From assembly GCF_016406105.1 (NCBI RefSeq), contig NZ_CP066308.1:25001-65000 (forward strand): DNA of 40,000 nt. Reading direction: 5' to 3'. The stretch comes from Brevibacillus composti (GTDB taxonomy: Bacteria; Bacillota; Bacilli; Brevibacillales; Brevibacillaceae). Below the pieces are notes generated by a model. The model was not told the origin of the DNA, searched no databases, and saw only the letters and a program-made list of their open reading frames with translations. Position numbers and translations under genes: made by a program. Below, piece after piece: positions 10,738 to 16,624 of this stretch (position 1 is the first letter of the stretch; each line of letters opens with the position of its first letter).

Positions 10738-11988
10738 ATGACAATTGAAGGGATAGGGGAACTGATTCTCACCTACCGGCAACGGGAGAATCTATCATTG
10801 TCAGAGCTGGCAGAGCGGACAGGCATCAACAAAACATCGCTTTCTCGCATCGAGACCGGCGAGACAAAACAACCTAGCTTCGACCTATGGAAAAAGGTTG
10901 CCCATACCCTCCATATTCCTTATAGCGAAGTCATCGGAATCTACCTGGACGCGACAGAAAGACCCACAACGATTAAACTGCTGCTGGAAGAATCCATCAT
11001 CCTCAATCATCCAACGCTGATGCAAAAGGCGGCCGGAAAGCTGCTGGAAACGCCAAAAATAGACGCCTACCTTGCTCTGGACTACCTTCTCCAAGTGACA
11101 AAAGAAATCCCTGATCGCTACGCAAAACTCATGTTGTACCAAGTATTGATTGACTATACGCGGAAAAACGGAGTGCCCTATTACCTGGGCAAATGCATCT
11201 ATGAACGCTACATACTGGAGCGGGACGACTTCACCCATTTCGAAGATACATACCGGCGAGGTAAGGAATTATCTCCCTATATCGAATTTTTGCAGCCGAC
11301 CGAGCGGGTCGACTATTATTACCGGATGGGTGTGCATGCCTATATTCTGGAGCATTACGGCGAAAGCATCGAGTTTTGTGGCAAAGGCATACGCGAGGAT
11401 CAAAGCGACAATAAGCAGAGAGCGTCCGCCCTGATATCCATCGTCAACTCCTATTTGCGCTTGGGCGATCTGATCATGGCCGGCATTTTCCTAGATATGT
11501 ACGAAGAGAGCAAATACGCTGATTTTCGAAAGAAACACTTGCGGGCGCTTCTGCTCACCAAAAAAGGCCAGCACGATGAAGCCATCGCCCTGTACAAAGA
11601 GTGCCTGCAGGAAGCCGGACAGGAGGGGCGGATCACGGTCGTCAGCGATCTGCTGGAGGCATGCCTGGAGGTGCAGCGAAATGATGAAATCAGAACCCTC
11701 ATCGATTCAGAGAGCGAACTGCTTTCCCAAGACATACTGATGCACCCCTATCGGATTAAGCAGGCGGCCAGGTACTACAAACGAAAGGGGATTTGTCTAT
11801 TAGCCATCGGGGAGATTCAAAAGGGGCTCGATAGTTTGCTTGCGAGCATTACGTACTATCGGCAAATCGGAGATCTGGAAAGAATGATCGAATGCGTGGG
11901 GTTATTCCTCAAAGAAAATCACGCCAAAAGCAAAAACGATTATTACGAAAATATAGAAAAGATAGGGAACATATGCTATAGTAGGTAA
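10738..11988 (+). CDS. RRNPP-type peptide-responsive regulator (HTH + TPR)
   Basis: A 416-residue protein with ATG 10738 after GAGGAGG. Residues 6-62 form an XRE-type helix-turn-helix (RENLSLSELAERTGINKTSL). The rest, to the C-terminus, is helical repeat sequence of tetratricopeptide type (for example LLTKKGQHDEAIALYKECLQ and KGICLLAIGEIQKGLDSLLA). This architecture and size match NprR, PlcR and related RRNPP regulators, which bind re-imported peptides in the TPR groove. Only 24 bases downstream lies a 39-residue secreted peptide gene, the typical cognate signal. Target genes cannot be named; the peptide gene itself and the neighbouring accessory genes are candidates. Identity as an RRNPP regulator is strong, the specific subfamily unknown. 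Confidence 0.82.
   Translation: MTIEGIGELILTYRQRENLSLSELAERTGINKTSLSRIETGETKQPSFDLWKKVAHTLHIPYSEVIGIYLDATERPTTIKLLLEESIILNHPTLMQKAAGKLLETPKIDAYLALDYLLQVTKEIPDRYAKLMLYQVLIDYTRKNGVPYYLGKCIYERYILERDDFTHFEDTYRRGKELSPYIEFLQPTERVDYYYRMGVHAYILEHYGESIEFCGKGIREDQSDNKQRASALISIVNSYLRLGDLIMAGIFLDMYEESKYADFRKKHLRALLLTKKGQHDEAIALYKECLQEAGQEGRITVVSDLLEACLEVQRNDEIRTLIDSESELLSQDILMHPYRIKQAARYYKRKGICLLAIGEIQKGLDSLLASITYYRQIGDLERMIECVGLFLKENHAKSKNDYYENIEKIGNICYSR
11974..11982 (+). promoter_or_regulatory. Possible internal promoter for the signal-peptide gene
   Basis: An extended -10, TG-C-TATAGT, lies in the last codons of the regulator, 31 bases before the peptide ATG. The -35 region is poor. Phr and PapR genes often have such an internal promoter. 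Confidence 0.35.
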
Positions 11989-12012
11989 ATAAAGGAAAAA
12001 GGAGGTAATCCC

Positions 12013-12132
12013 ATGAGAAAGTTGCTTATGGTCCTTGCTTTTACTTTATTGTTCGCACCTTCGGTATTGGACGCCCAGACAACCACCAACGGAAATGGAA
12101 ACTTCACGACTACGGCAGAGCCGGATTGGTAA
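12013..12132 (+). CDS. Secreted pro-peptide, probable signal of the adjacent regulator
   Basis: A 39-residue frame with a near-perfect GGAGGT site 6 bases before ATG 12013. It has the layout of a Phr/PapR-type pre-pro-peptide: a basic start (MRK), a 13-residue hydrophobic core (LLMVLAFTLLFAP), a plausible signal-peptidase site after SVLDA (residue 21), and a polar tail of 18 residues, QTTTNGNGNFTTTAEPDW. In characterised systems the active signal is the last 5-8 residues, here perhaps within TTTAEPDW. The gene follows the HTH-TPR regulator by 24 bases and is closed by a terminator. I do not recognise the sequence as any named pheromone. Translation and export are inferred. Confidence 0.75.
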   Translation: MRKLLMVLAFTLLFAPSVLDAQTTTNGNGNFTTTAEPDW

Positions 12133-12165
12133 AAAGCCCTCCCTTCCTGGTCAGCGTACTGGGAG

Positions 12166-12191
12166 ACCGCGTCGTAACGCGGTTTTTTTTT
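12166..12191 (+). terminator. Terminator after the regulator-peptide pair
   Basis: ACCGCG and CGCGGT pair across the loop TCGTAA and are followed by nine Ts. Confidence 0.8.
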
Positions 12192-12241
12192 GGACAAAAC
12201 CCCCCTGCGATTGTGGCCCCCGAGTTGCCTGCACCTTACAT

Positions 12242-12271
12242 TTGCATGTTCCCCTTTTGTTCGCATATAAT
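12242..12271 (+). promoter_or_regulatory. Vegetative promoter of the small WYL-like gene
   Basis: TTGCAT (12242-12247), an 18-base spacer and a perfect TATAAT (12266-12271). Confidence 0.65.
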
Positions 12272-12272
12272 A

Positions 12273-12286
12273 AGAACAAACGTTCC
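12273..12286 (+). promoter_or_regulatory. LexA (DinR) box-like operator
   Basis: AGAACAAACGTTCC fits the Bacillus SOS consensus CGAACRNRYGTTYC at 13 of 14 positions. It starts one base after the -10 box, where bound LexA would block transcription. Known consensus from memory; binding is inferred. Confidence 0.5.
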
Positions 12287-12303
12287 TGTTCGGGGGTGCC
12301 ACT

Positions 12304-12522
12304 ATGCTCAACCAACTCAAAAAATACCTGTCTGCCGGGCAGATCGTCGAAGTGATCTATCAGGACAGATACGGCAAAATCAGCAAGCGTCCGCTCCGGC
12401 TGCAAGCAATCGAAGGCCCTAGAATCAAGGCTTATTGCCTGACTCGTAGGGCTCCGCGCGTTTTCCATATCGACAATATCCTCGCTGTTTTTCCAGCCGG
12501 GCGTGACAGGATGAGCGGTTAG
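12304..12522 (+). CDS. Small single-domain WYL-like protein
   Basis: A 72-residue protein, MLNQLKKYLSAGQIVEVIYQ onward, with ATG 12304 behind CGGGGGTG. The pattern VEVIYQDRYGKISKRPLRL...IKAYCLTRRAPRVFHIDNI matches one WYL-type beta-barrel (SH3-like ligand-sensing fold). In larger proteins this fold follows a DNA-binding domain; here it stands alone. Similar short proteins occur in Bacilli, with no function known to me. A LexA-box-like site overlaps the transcription start, suggesting induction by DNA damage. It ends 4 bases from the convergent L,D-transpeptidase gene, with no terminator between them. Confidence 0.7.
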   Translation: MLNQLKKYLSAGQIVEVIYQDRYGKISKRPLRLQAIEGPRIKAYCLTRRAPRVFHIDNILAVFPAGRDRMSG

Positions 12523-12526
12523 CCTT

Positions 12527-12898
12527 TTAATTCTGACGAATCTGTACAGGTGTCCCGATCGGAACCAGCCTAGCCAAAGTTTCTACGTCCCGGTTGTACA
12601 TCCGGACACACCCGCGCGAGACGTAGCGGCCGATCGAGGCCGGATTGTTCGTACCGTGAATGCCGTAATGGGGCTTGCTCAGTCCCAGCCAAAAGGTGCC
12701 GAACACCGACAGGGGCCCTCCGGGATAGGAATTGGGATAGGGAACCTTATTGATAATTGTAAAATCGCCGCGCGGCGTGGAGGTCGCCAGTTTGCCGAGG
12801 CCGACCGGAAAAGATCGCACCAGGCGATTGCCGTCGTAAAGGTCGAGGCGCCGCCTGTTGATCGAGATGCGAATGCGGTAAGACGGGATGGGAACCAC
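12527..12898 (-). CDS. L,D-transpeptidase (YkuD domain)
   Basis: Cross-links peptidoglycan by 3-3 bonds or attaches proteins to it. The 123-residue protein is essentially only the YkuD catalytic domain, with HYGIHGTNNPASIGRYVSRG containing His81 and Cys97 in SRGCVRM. There is no LysM domain, unlike the longer B. subtilis YkuD, and no clear signal peptide. GTG 12898 is the only standard start after the in-frame stop (TAG), yet AAGGGAGG abuts it; the spacing would suit an ATC three codons on, which is odd. It is encoded downstream of the pdaA-like gene but separated from it by a terminator. Probably a spore or envelope enzyme. Confidence 0.85.
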   Translation of the reverse strand: MVPIPSYRIRISINRRRLDLYDGNRLVRSFPVGLGKLATSTPRGDFTIINKVPYPNSYPGGPLSVFGTFWLGLSKPHYGIHGTNNPASIGRYVSRGCVRMYNRDVETLARLVPIGTPVQIRQN

Positions 12899-12992
12899 CT
12901 CCCTTCTGAGGACCTAGCTGCTCTCCTATCGAGAAGAGGAGTACGGCTCCTTCATCGTATGCGCGGGTCTACTCCGTTGCCGCCGCTCACGC

Positions 12993-13030
12993 AAAAAACC
13001 TGCCGGGATCAATCATCCGGCAGGTTTTTT
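12993..13030 (-). terminator. Terminator of the pdaA-like gene
   Basis: The 14-base perfect arms AAAAAACCTGCCGG and CCGGCAGGTTTTTT have T-runs on both strands, so it may work in either direction. It lies 92 bases past the pdaA-like stop. Confidence 0.85.
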
Positions 13031-13121
13031 ATTCAACAGGTACAGCGGAGCCAAGACTCATACCACGGGGGGCCGAACAACCGAGGAGTCGGGACTGTAG
13101 GCCCCACGAATCACGGACTCC

Positions 13122-13919
13122 CTACGGAACAGCCAGCGGCGGGGTCGCCCGAAGCTGATCCAGGCTTTTGAATTCATACCCTTGTCTTCTCGCTTCGTCA
13201 ATAATCTGGCCGAGCGCGTCCGCATTGTCTTTGGAGACCGCATGCAGCAAAATCACGGCTCCCGGGTGGAGCTGGGCGATAACGTTGTCGTATGCGTACT
13301 TTCCGCCTCGTTGCACTTTGGTATCCCAGTCCTTATAGGCGATCGACCAAAACACATTGGTATACCCTAGCTCTTTGCTGACAGCCAGCGTCCGCTCGCT
13401 GAATATCCCGCGGGGTGGGCGCAAGAACTGCATCTCCTTTTGCCCGGTAATCTGGGAGACGGCTTCTTTTACCTTGTCCAGCTCTTCTTTGATCCGCGCA
13501 TTGGGCACTTTGGTCATATCCGGGTGACTCCAGGAATGGTTGCCGATCAGATGCCCTTCGGCGGTCATCCGTTTCAGCAATTCCGGCTGATCTTTGACGT
13601 AATGGCCGGTTACAAAAAAGACTGCGGGCACCTTCTTTTCCTTCAATGTGTCCAGGATCCGTGGGGTAAAGCCGTTTTCATAGCCGTTGTCAAACGTGAG
13701 GAACAGCTCTTTTTTGGAGGTATCCCCGAGGAAGATGGCGCCGTGCTTATCCACGATGCCTTTGAAGCCTTCCTGGTCGATCGACGGAAGCTTTCCGCCT
13801 TTGCTCTTTTTAAAACCAAAATGATACGGGACCTCCTGATAAGCGAATGCTTGTACAGTGAACAGAGACAAGACGAGAACGAACAGAGAAAGCAGAGAAA
13901 GCCGTGAGAGGCGTTTCAA
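13122..13919 (-). CDS. pdaA: Polysaccharide deacetylase, PdaA type
   Basis: Removes the N-acetyl group from muramic acid, the first step of the spore-cortex muramic delta-lactam. The 265-residue protein starts at TTG 13919 behind AAGGAGG. It has a signal peptide ending VQAFA (residue 26). The NodB fold shows TFDNGYENGFTPRILDTL (Asp77-Asn78, the DNG variant typical of PdaA rather than the usual DDG), His128 and His132 of the zinc motif (HSWSH), RPPRGIF, and HPGAVILLHAVS near the end. Presence suggests an endospore former. A 50-residue gene lies upstream on the same strand. B. subtilis pdaA is forespore-controlled; I could not identify such a promoter here. Confidence 0.9.
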   Translation of the reverse strand: MKRLSRLSLLSLFVLVLSLFTVQAFAYQEVPYHFGFKKSKGGKLPSIDQEGFKGIVDKHGAIFLGDTSKKELFLTFDNGYENGFTPRILDTLKEKKVPAVFFVTGHYVKDQPELLKRMTAEGHLIGNHSWSHPDMTKVPNARIKEELDKVKEAVSQITGQKEMQFLRPPRGIFSERTLAVSKELGYTNVFWSIAYKDWDTKVQRGGKYAYDNVIAQLHPGAVILLHAVSKDNADALGQIIDEARRQGYEFKSLDQLRATPPLAVP

Positions 13920-14024
13920 TATTCAGCCCTCCTTCGCGAGTTGGTATGGTGCGCGTTTTCGTTTTGGCGGAAAAGCCCATGAGGTGAGAAGTGCCTCGGG
14001 CACAGCCTTGTATGTAGACCGGAG

Positions 14025-14177
14025 TCAATCCTCTTGCCACGGGACAGGGTGAGCGCGCGGGATCGGGTACTTTTCATCTGATTTTTGGGCGGTCACTCTC
14101 CGCTTGTCGATCGAACCGACAGGGACTCTGGTTTCAGGCTGGTAGATCAGTTGGCTGCGATCATCGTGGTCTGTCAT
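14025..14177 (-). CDS. Small hypothetical protein (50 residues)
   Basis: The frame opens at ATG 14177 with an excellent site, GGGGAGGTGAG, 5 bases upstream. It encodes a hydrophilic protein beginning MTDHDDRSQLIYQPETRVPV and ending PVPWQED. Rich in charged residues and Pro, with no signal peptide or membrane segment. No family recognised. It precedes the pdaA-like gene on the same strand with a 105-base gap and might share its transcript. Support is the ribosome site and position only. Confidence 0.55.
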   Translation of the reverse strand: MTDHDDRSQLIYQPETRVPVGSIDKRRVTAQKSDEKYPIPRAHPVPWQED

Positions 14178-14263
14178 GAAAACTCACCTCCCCATCGTTA
14201 CTTATGATGTGTCGGCAGGGCATAGAACATGCCCAGATCTTGAAAACGGCCCGGTCATCCGAA

Positions 14264-14301
14264 CAAAAAAACCGAATGCTCCGGGCGGCGGAACATTCGG
14301 T
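14264..14301 (-). terminator. Terminator on the minus strand after the doxX remnant
   Basis: ACCGAATGCTCC (14271-14282) and GGAACATTCGGT (14290-14301) pair with one mismatch. On the minus strand the hairpin is followed by seven Ts (A-run 14264-14270). Confidence 0.7.
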
Positions 14302-14310
14302 CGCGGTCTA

Positions 14311-14466
14311 TCATGCAAGGCACGCAGGGTGTTGCTTGCACCAAACGGCAACCTGATCCAGTCCCATCTGAAATTTGGACAGCCCGTGCAAGATAAAAGA
14401 GAGGCCAACAACCACGCGCACGAGCAGCAATCCCCATGCGGTGCGTTGATCCAGTCGGTTTTCCAT
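14311..14466 (-). pseudogene. Truncated DoxX-family membrane protein
   Basis: The frame starts at ATG 14466 behind AGGAGGA and encodes only 51 residues. Residues 10-40 (AWGLLLVRVVVGLSFILHGL, then SKFQMGLDQVAVW) match the first transmembrane segment of DoxX-type proteins, which normally have about 120-140 residues and four segments. The frame ends at TGA 14311 after an unrelated tail (CKQHPACLA), and the terminator follows 10 bases later. No other frame continues the family, so an internal deletion removed most of the gene. DoxX genes next to divergent HxlR regulators are common, and that arrangement is kept here with an intact operator. Confidence 0.6.
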
Positions 14467-14491
14467 CGTAAAATCCTCCTAGTAATTTATT

Positions 14492-14512
14492 ATAAGTAAT
14501 ATAGTTACTTAT
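14492..14512. promoter_or_regulatory. Palindromic operator between doxX remnant and hxlR
   Basis: Perfect arms ATAAGTAA and TTACTTAT are separated by 5 bases, in the AT-rich divergent region. The form resembles sites known for HxlR/DUF24 (YodB-like) regulators. A likely target of the adjacent regulator; inferred. Confidence 0.6.
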
Positions 14513-14606
14513 AGTTAGTAGGTATACAATAGTTATGAAGTGTCGTCAATCCTTTGATGGAATATGAAAAGAGCGGTATACTGGAAAGAGAATCGAGGTG
14601 ATGACG

Positions 14607-14939
14607 ATGAAGCAGTCCTCTCTCTGCCCAAAGTTTGAAAAAGGCATGCAGCTGTTGGGGAAGCGCTGGACGGGTTTGATACTGCACCAGCTGCTGTCCG
14701 GGCCACAGCGTTTCTGTGCCATTGAAGAGGCGCTTCCCATCAGCGGAAGGCTTTTGTCCGAGCGTTTGAAGGATTTGGAAAAAGAAGGTTTGGTGCACAG
14801 GCACGTCTATACCGATTCCGCACCGATCCGCGTAGAGTATTCGCTCACTGACAAGGGGCTTGCGCTGAAGCCGGTCCTTTTGGGAATTGAGCAGTGGTCG
14901 CAGACCTGGATGGAGCTGGATGATCATACATCGACATAA
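14607..14939 (+). CDS. HxlR-family transcriptional regulator
   Basis: A 110-residue winged-helix DNA-binding protein of the HxlR/DUF24 type. ATG 14607 is preferred because GAGGTG lies 6 bases upstream; GTG 14598 and ATG 14601 overlap that site. The family hallmarks are CPKFEKGMQLLGKRWTGLIL at the N-terminus, the recognition helix region ISGRLLSERLKDLEKEGLVHR, and the wing VEYSLTDKG. Relatives sense quinones, diamide or aldehydes through the N-terminal Cys; here one Cys (about residue 6) is in the conserved place and a second lies in QRFCAIEE. Divergent from the truncated doxX, with a palindrome between them. Confidence 0.9.
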   Translation: MKQSSLCPKFEKGMQLLGKRWTGLILHQLLSGPQRFCAIEEALPISGRLLSERLKDLEKEGLVHRHVYTDSAPIRVEYSLTDKGLALKPVLLGIEQWSQTWMELDDHTST

Positions 14940-14974
14940 AAAAGGTGCTGGACGATAAAATCCAGCACCTTTTT
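14938..14974 (+). terminator. Bidirectional terminator between hxlR and the XRE gene
   Basis: AAAAAGGTGCTGGA and TCCAGCACCTTTTT are perfect arms around an 8-base loop. The T/A runs on both sides serve the convergent genes. Confidence 0.85.
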
Positions 14975-15010
14975 GGTTCCTCTATGATTGAACAATTCTG
15001 ATTCGGATGT

Positions 15011-15370
15011 TTATTTTGTCTTTCGCGGCTGCATCGCTTTCCACTTGAGGTATTCAATATGCTTCTTTACCTCTTCAATCTCCGCGTCCGTCAATCCTTC
15101 CAGATCAAAATAGGGGGCCTGCTCCTCGGAGACAGTCACGTTTTTTTTCCAGGAAGGAGCGGGGTTGTTGGTCTTCCCCAGCAAATAATCAGTCGTGACT
15201 TCAAACACATCGGCTGCTTTCGAGAGCAGGTGGTGATCCACGCTCTTTTTTTCCCCTGATTCAATCCGGGACAGAACGGTATTGTGAATCCCCAGCTTTT
15301 CGGCCAATTGGATTTGGGACCATTTGTATTTTTCCCGCAGGTATTTCATCCGTTGACCGACGATTGACAT
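15011..15370 (-). CDS. XRE-family transcriptional repressor
   Basis: A 119-residue protein. The helix-turn-helix (about residues 7-62) reads YLREKYKWSQIQLAEKLGIH and NTVLSRIESGEKKSVDHHLL, followed by ADVFEVTTDYLLGKT. After a linker, the C-terminal helix (LTDAEIEEVKKHIEYLKW) probably dimerises the protein. It resembles phage-type and SinR-like repressors. It is divergent from a second small XRE gene, and the space between holds a perfect palindrome with further half-sites, a classical switch layout. ATG 15370 has only a weak upstream AAAGG. Regulated genes other than the divergent unit are unknown. Confidence 0.85.
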   Translation of the reverse strand: MSIVGQRMKYLREKYKWSQIQLAEKLGIHNTVLSRIESGEKKSVDHHLLSKAADVFEVTTDYLLGKTNNPAPSWKKNVTVSEEQAPYFDLEGLTDAEIEEVKKHIEYLKWKAMQPRKTK

Positions 15371-15412
15371 CTACGTACACAACCTTTCCATATATGCCAT
15401 ATATTCTATCAA

Positions 15413-15429
15413 TTTTCCATTATGGAAAA
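15413..15429. promoter_or_regulatory. Palindromic operator between divergent XRE genes
   Basis: TTTTCCAT and ATGGAAAA are exact 8-base arms around one T. Related half-sites (TTTCCAT at 15385, TTGGAAAA near 15514) lie nearby, as does a repeat of CCATATAT at 15388-15405. Probably bound by the XRE repressor encoded at 15370; inferred. Confidence 0.6.
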
Positions 15430-15459
15430 CAGATCTTTGACGATTTGGCAATCATGGAC

Positions 15460-15489
15460 TTGACTTTGCTGTTTCTGAAAAGGTAAGAT
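15460..15489 (+). promoter_or_regulatory. Promoter of the rightward small XRE gene
   Basis: TTGACT (15460-15465), an 18-base spacer and TAAGAT (15484-15489), 49 bases before TTG 15538. Confidence 0.5.
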
Positions 15490-15537
15490 ATGGATAATTA
15501 GGGATTTGCTAATTTGGAAAATAAAGGGGGTTCGCCG

Positions 15538-15759
15538 TTGGAGAAAGTCGATTTGCAATTCATTGCCCAGAGGAGGATGGAAAGCGGGATAACGTTAAAG
15601 GAGATGGCTGTTTCTCTCGGGTTTAAAAATGCCTCCACCTACCTCAAGTACGAAAAAGGTGAGTATGACTTCAAAGCCAATCATCTTCCGGTGCTGGCGA
15701 AAAAACTGAACTGCCAGCTCCGTGATTTGTTCCTCTGCCTTTCTTTTTTGCTATTTTGA
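15538..15759 (+). CDS. Small XRE-type helix-turn-helix protein
   Basis: A 73-residue frame. TTG 15538 is chosen because AAAGGGGG lies 6-10 bases upstream; the frame also extends to 15514. The fold is a bare helix-turn-helix: FIAQRRMESGITLKEMAVSL, then GFKNASTYLKYEKGEY and LPVLAKKLNCQLRDLF. Similar mini-regulators sit opposite phage-type repressors as Cro-like antagonists. The C-terminal LCLSFLLF is unusually hydrophobic and begins at a T-rich run. In the neighbouring frame the sequence reads FFCYFDKIT, closer to the usual end of such proteins, so a one-base slip near 15740 is possible. Divergent from the XRE repressor. Confidence 0.7.
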   Translation: MEKVDLQFIAQRRMESGITLKEMAVSLGFKNASTYLKYEKGEYDFKANHLPVLAKKLNCQLRDLFLCLSFLLF

Positions 15760-15824
15760 CAAAATCACGCCATATGAAGTCGCAATGAAACAGGAAGCCA
15801 TGATGTCGCGAGGGGTGGAAAGAG

Positions 15825-16004
15825 GTGAATGTTTACGAAGCCAACCGGAGACAACTAGACATCTGGAAGAGAACCATAGCTTACGAACTAGATATGATGG
15901 CCCCCAAAAGTGAAGCGGCTTGCGATGAATTTCTTCGTCGGCTGGAGCGCTTTGAGAAGCAGGTGGAGGAAAAAGAGCAGATCGTTCCCGCCTCTGTTCG
16001 CTGA
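15825..16004 (+). CDS. Small hypothetical protein (59 residues)
   Basis: A frame from GTG 15825 to TGA 16004, with GGGGTGG about 6 bases upstream. It encodes MNVYEANRRQLDIWKRTIAY onward: a charged, helical protein with likely coiled-coil character (EFLRRLERFEKQVEEKEQ). No membrane segment. I think similar short proteins of unknown function occur in other Bacillales (memory only). It follows the small XRE gene by 65 bases and is followed by a hairpin with a T-run, so the two probably share a transcript. Confidence 0.55.
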   Translation: MNVYEANRRQLDIWKRTIAYELDMMAPKSEAACDEFLRRLERFEKQVEEKEQIVPASVR

Positions 16005-16042
16005 AGAATGGACGGGAGGCTGTTCCTCCGCCCTCATGAAAG

Positions 16043-16085
16043 AAGCGGTTCTCCCCAGGAACTCCCCGGGAAGGACCGCTTTTTG
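16043..16085 (+). terminator. Terminator after the 59-residue gene
   Basis: AAGCGGT and ACCGCTT form the stem base, with extra pairing of CTCCCC/GGGAAG inside, then five Ts. Confidence 0.55.
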
Positions 16086-16106
16086 GCATCGTGGATTCTC
16101 CACGTC

Positions 16107-16565
16107 CTAACGCATCGCGGATGAAGCCATCCGTACGTATGTGTGGCGCCTGCCGCGAATGGGCAATGGAATAGTGCATGATATTTTCCGGGACGGCGAT
16201 GCCGCTGTACCCCGCATCTCCGATGTGGTGCAGGTCGGCACCCGCCATTTTGCTGTTCAGGGCGATCTGTCTGATCGTCGCTTCGTCGGCTCCTTCCTGG
16301 CTGGTCCCCGTCGCCAGCAAGGCCAAAGCACCCCGGGCATGTACTTGGCTGATCATGGCGCTTGCCGATTCTACGGTGATGCCCGGAATGGTGCCGGGAG
16401 AAGGGAGCAGGATGATGTCGGCGCCCGCTTCGATAAAACTGCCGACCGCCTCCGCTGCCACCAGTCCCCCGCCCGCTTCAGATCCTGCCCGGTCATCTTC
16501 GCAAAGTCGGATGCCGTACAGTCCAATAAACGTTTTCCGATCGTTCTCCCGTCTTTCCGCATCAT
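16107..16565 (-). pseudogene. Decayed PTS-associated TIM-barrel-like gene
   Basis: A real start at ATG 16565 (good GGGAGG site) gives MMRKDGRTIGKRLLDCTASD then FAKMTGQDLKRA. Near 16480 the frame changes and the sequence resumes as GGLVAAEAVGSFIEAGADII, LLPSPGTIPGIT and GTSQEGADEATIRQIALNSK. The family is a conserved ~300-residue protein often beside GlcNAc PTS genes (I believe DUF7916, from memory). Roughly 150 middle residues are missing. A second slip, an extra C in the run at 16161-16164, breaks the end; in the corrected frame it reads RGRRHTYVRMASSAMR and stops at 16107. So there is a large deletion plus one frameshift. It lies 59 bases after the PTS EIICB gene. Confidence 0.75.
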
Positions 16566-16624
16566 CTGCTTTTTCCTCCCGATCCTGCTTGGAATGGTCA
16601 TCAACATACGGGGATGAGAATCTG

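Noticed and set aside
9991..12200. An integrated element using the tRNA-Arg 3' end as attachment site
   Set aside because: The region after the tRNA is AT-rich and accessory, but I found no integrase gene and no repeat of the tRNA end further along.
12940..12992. A sporulation-sigma promoter (CATACGATG on the minus strand) before the L,D-transpeptidase
   Set aside because: The -10-like string is suggestive, but no matching -35 at the right distance was found.
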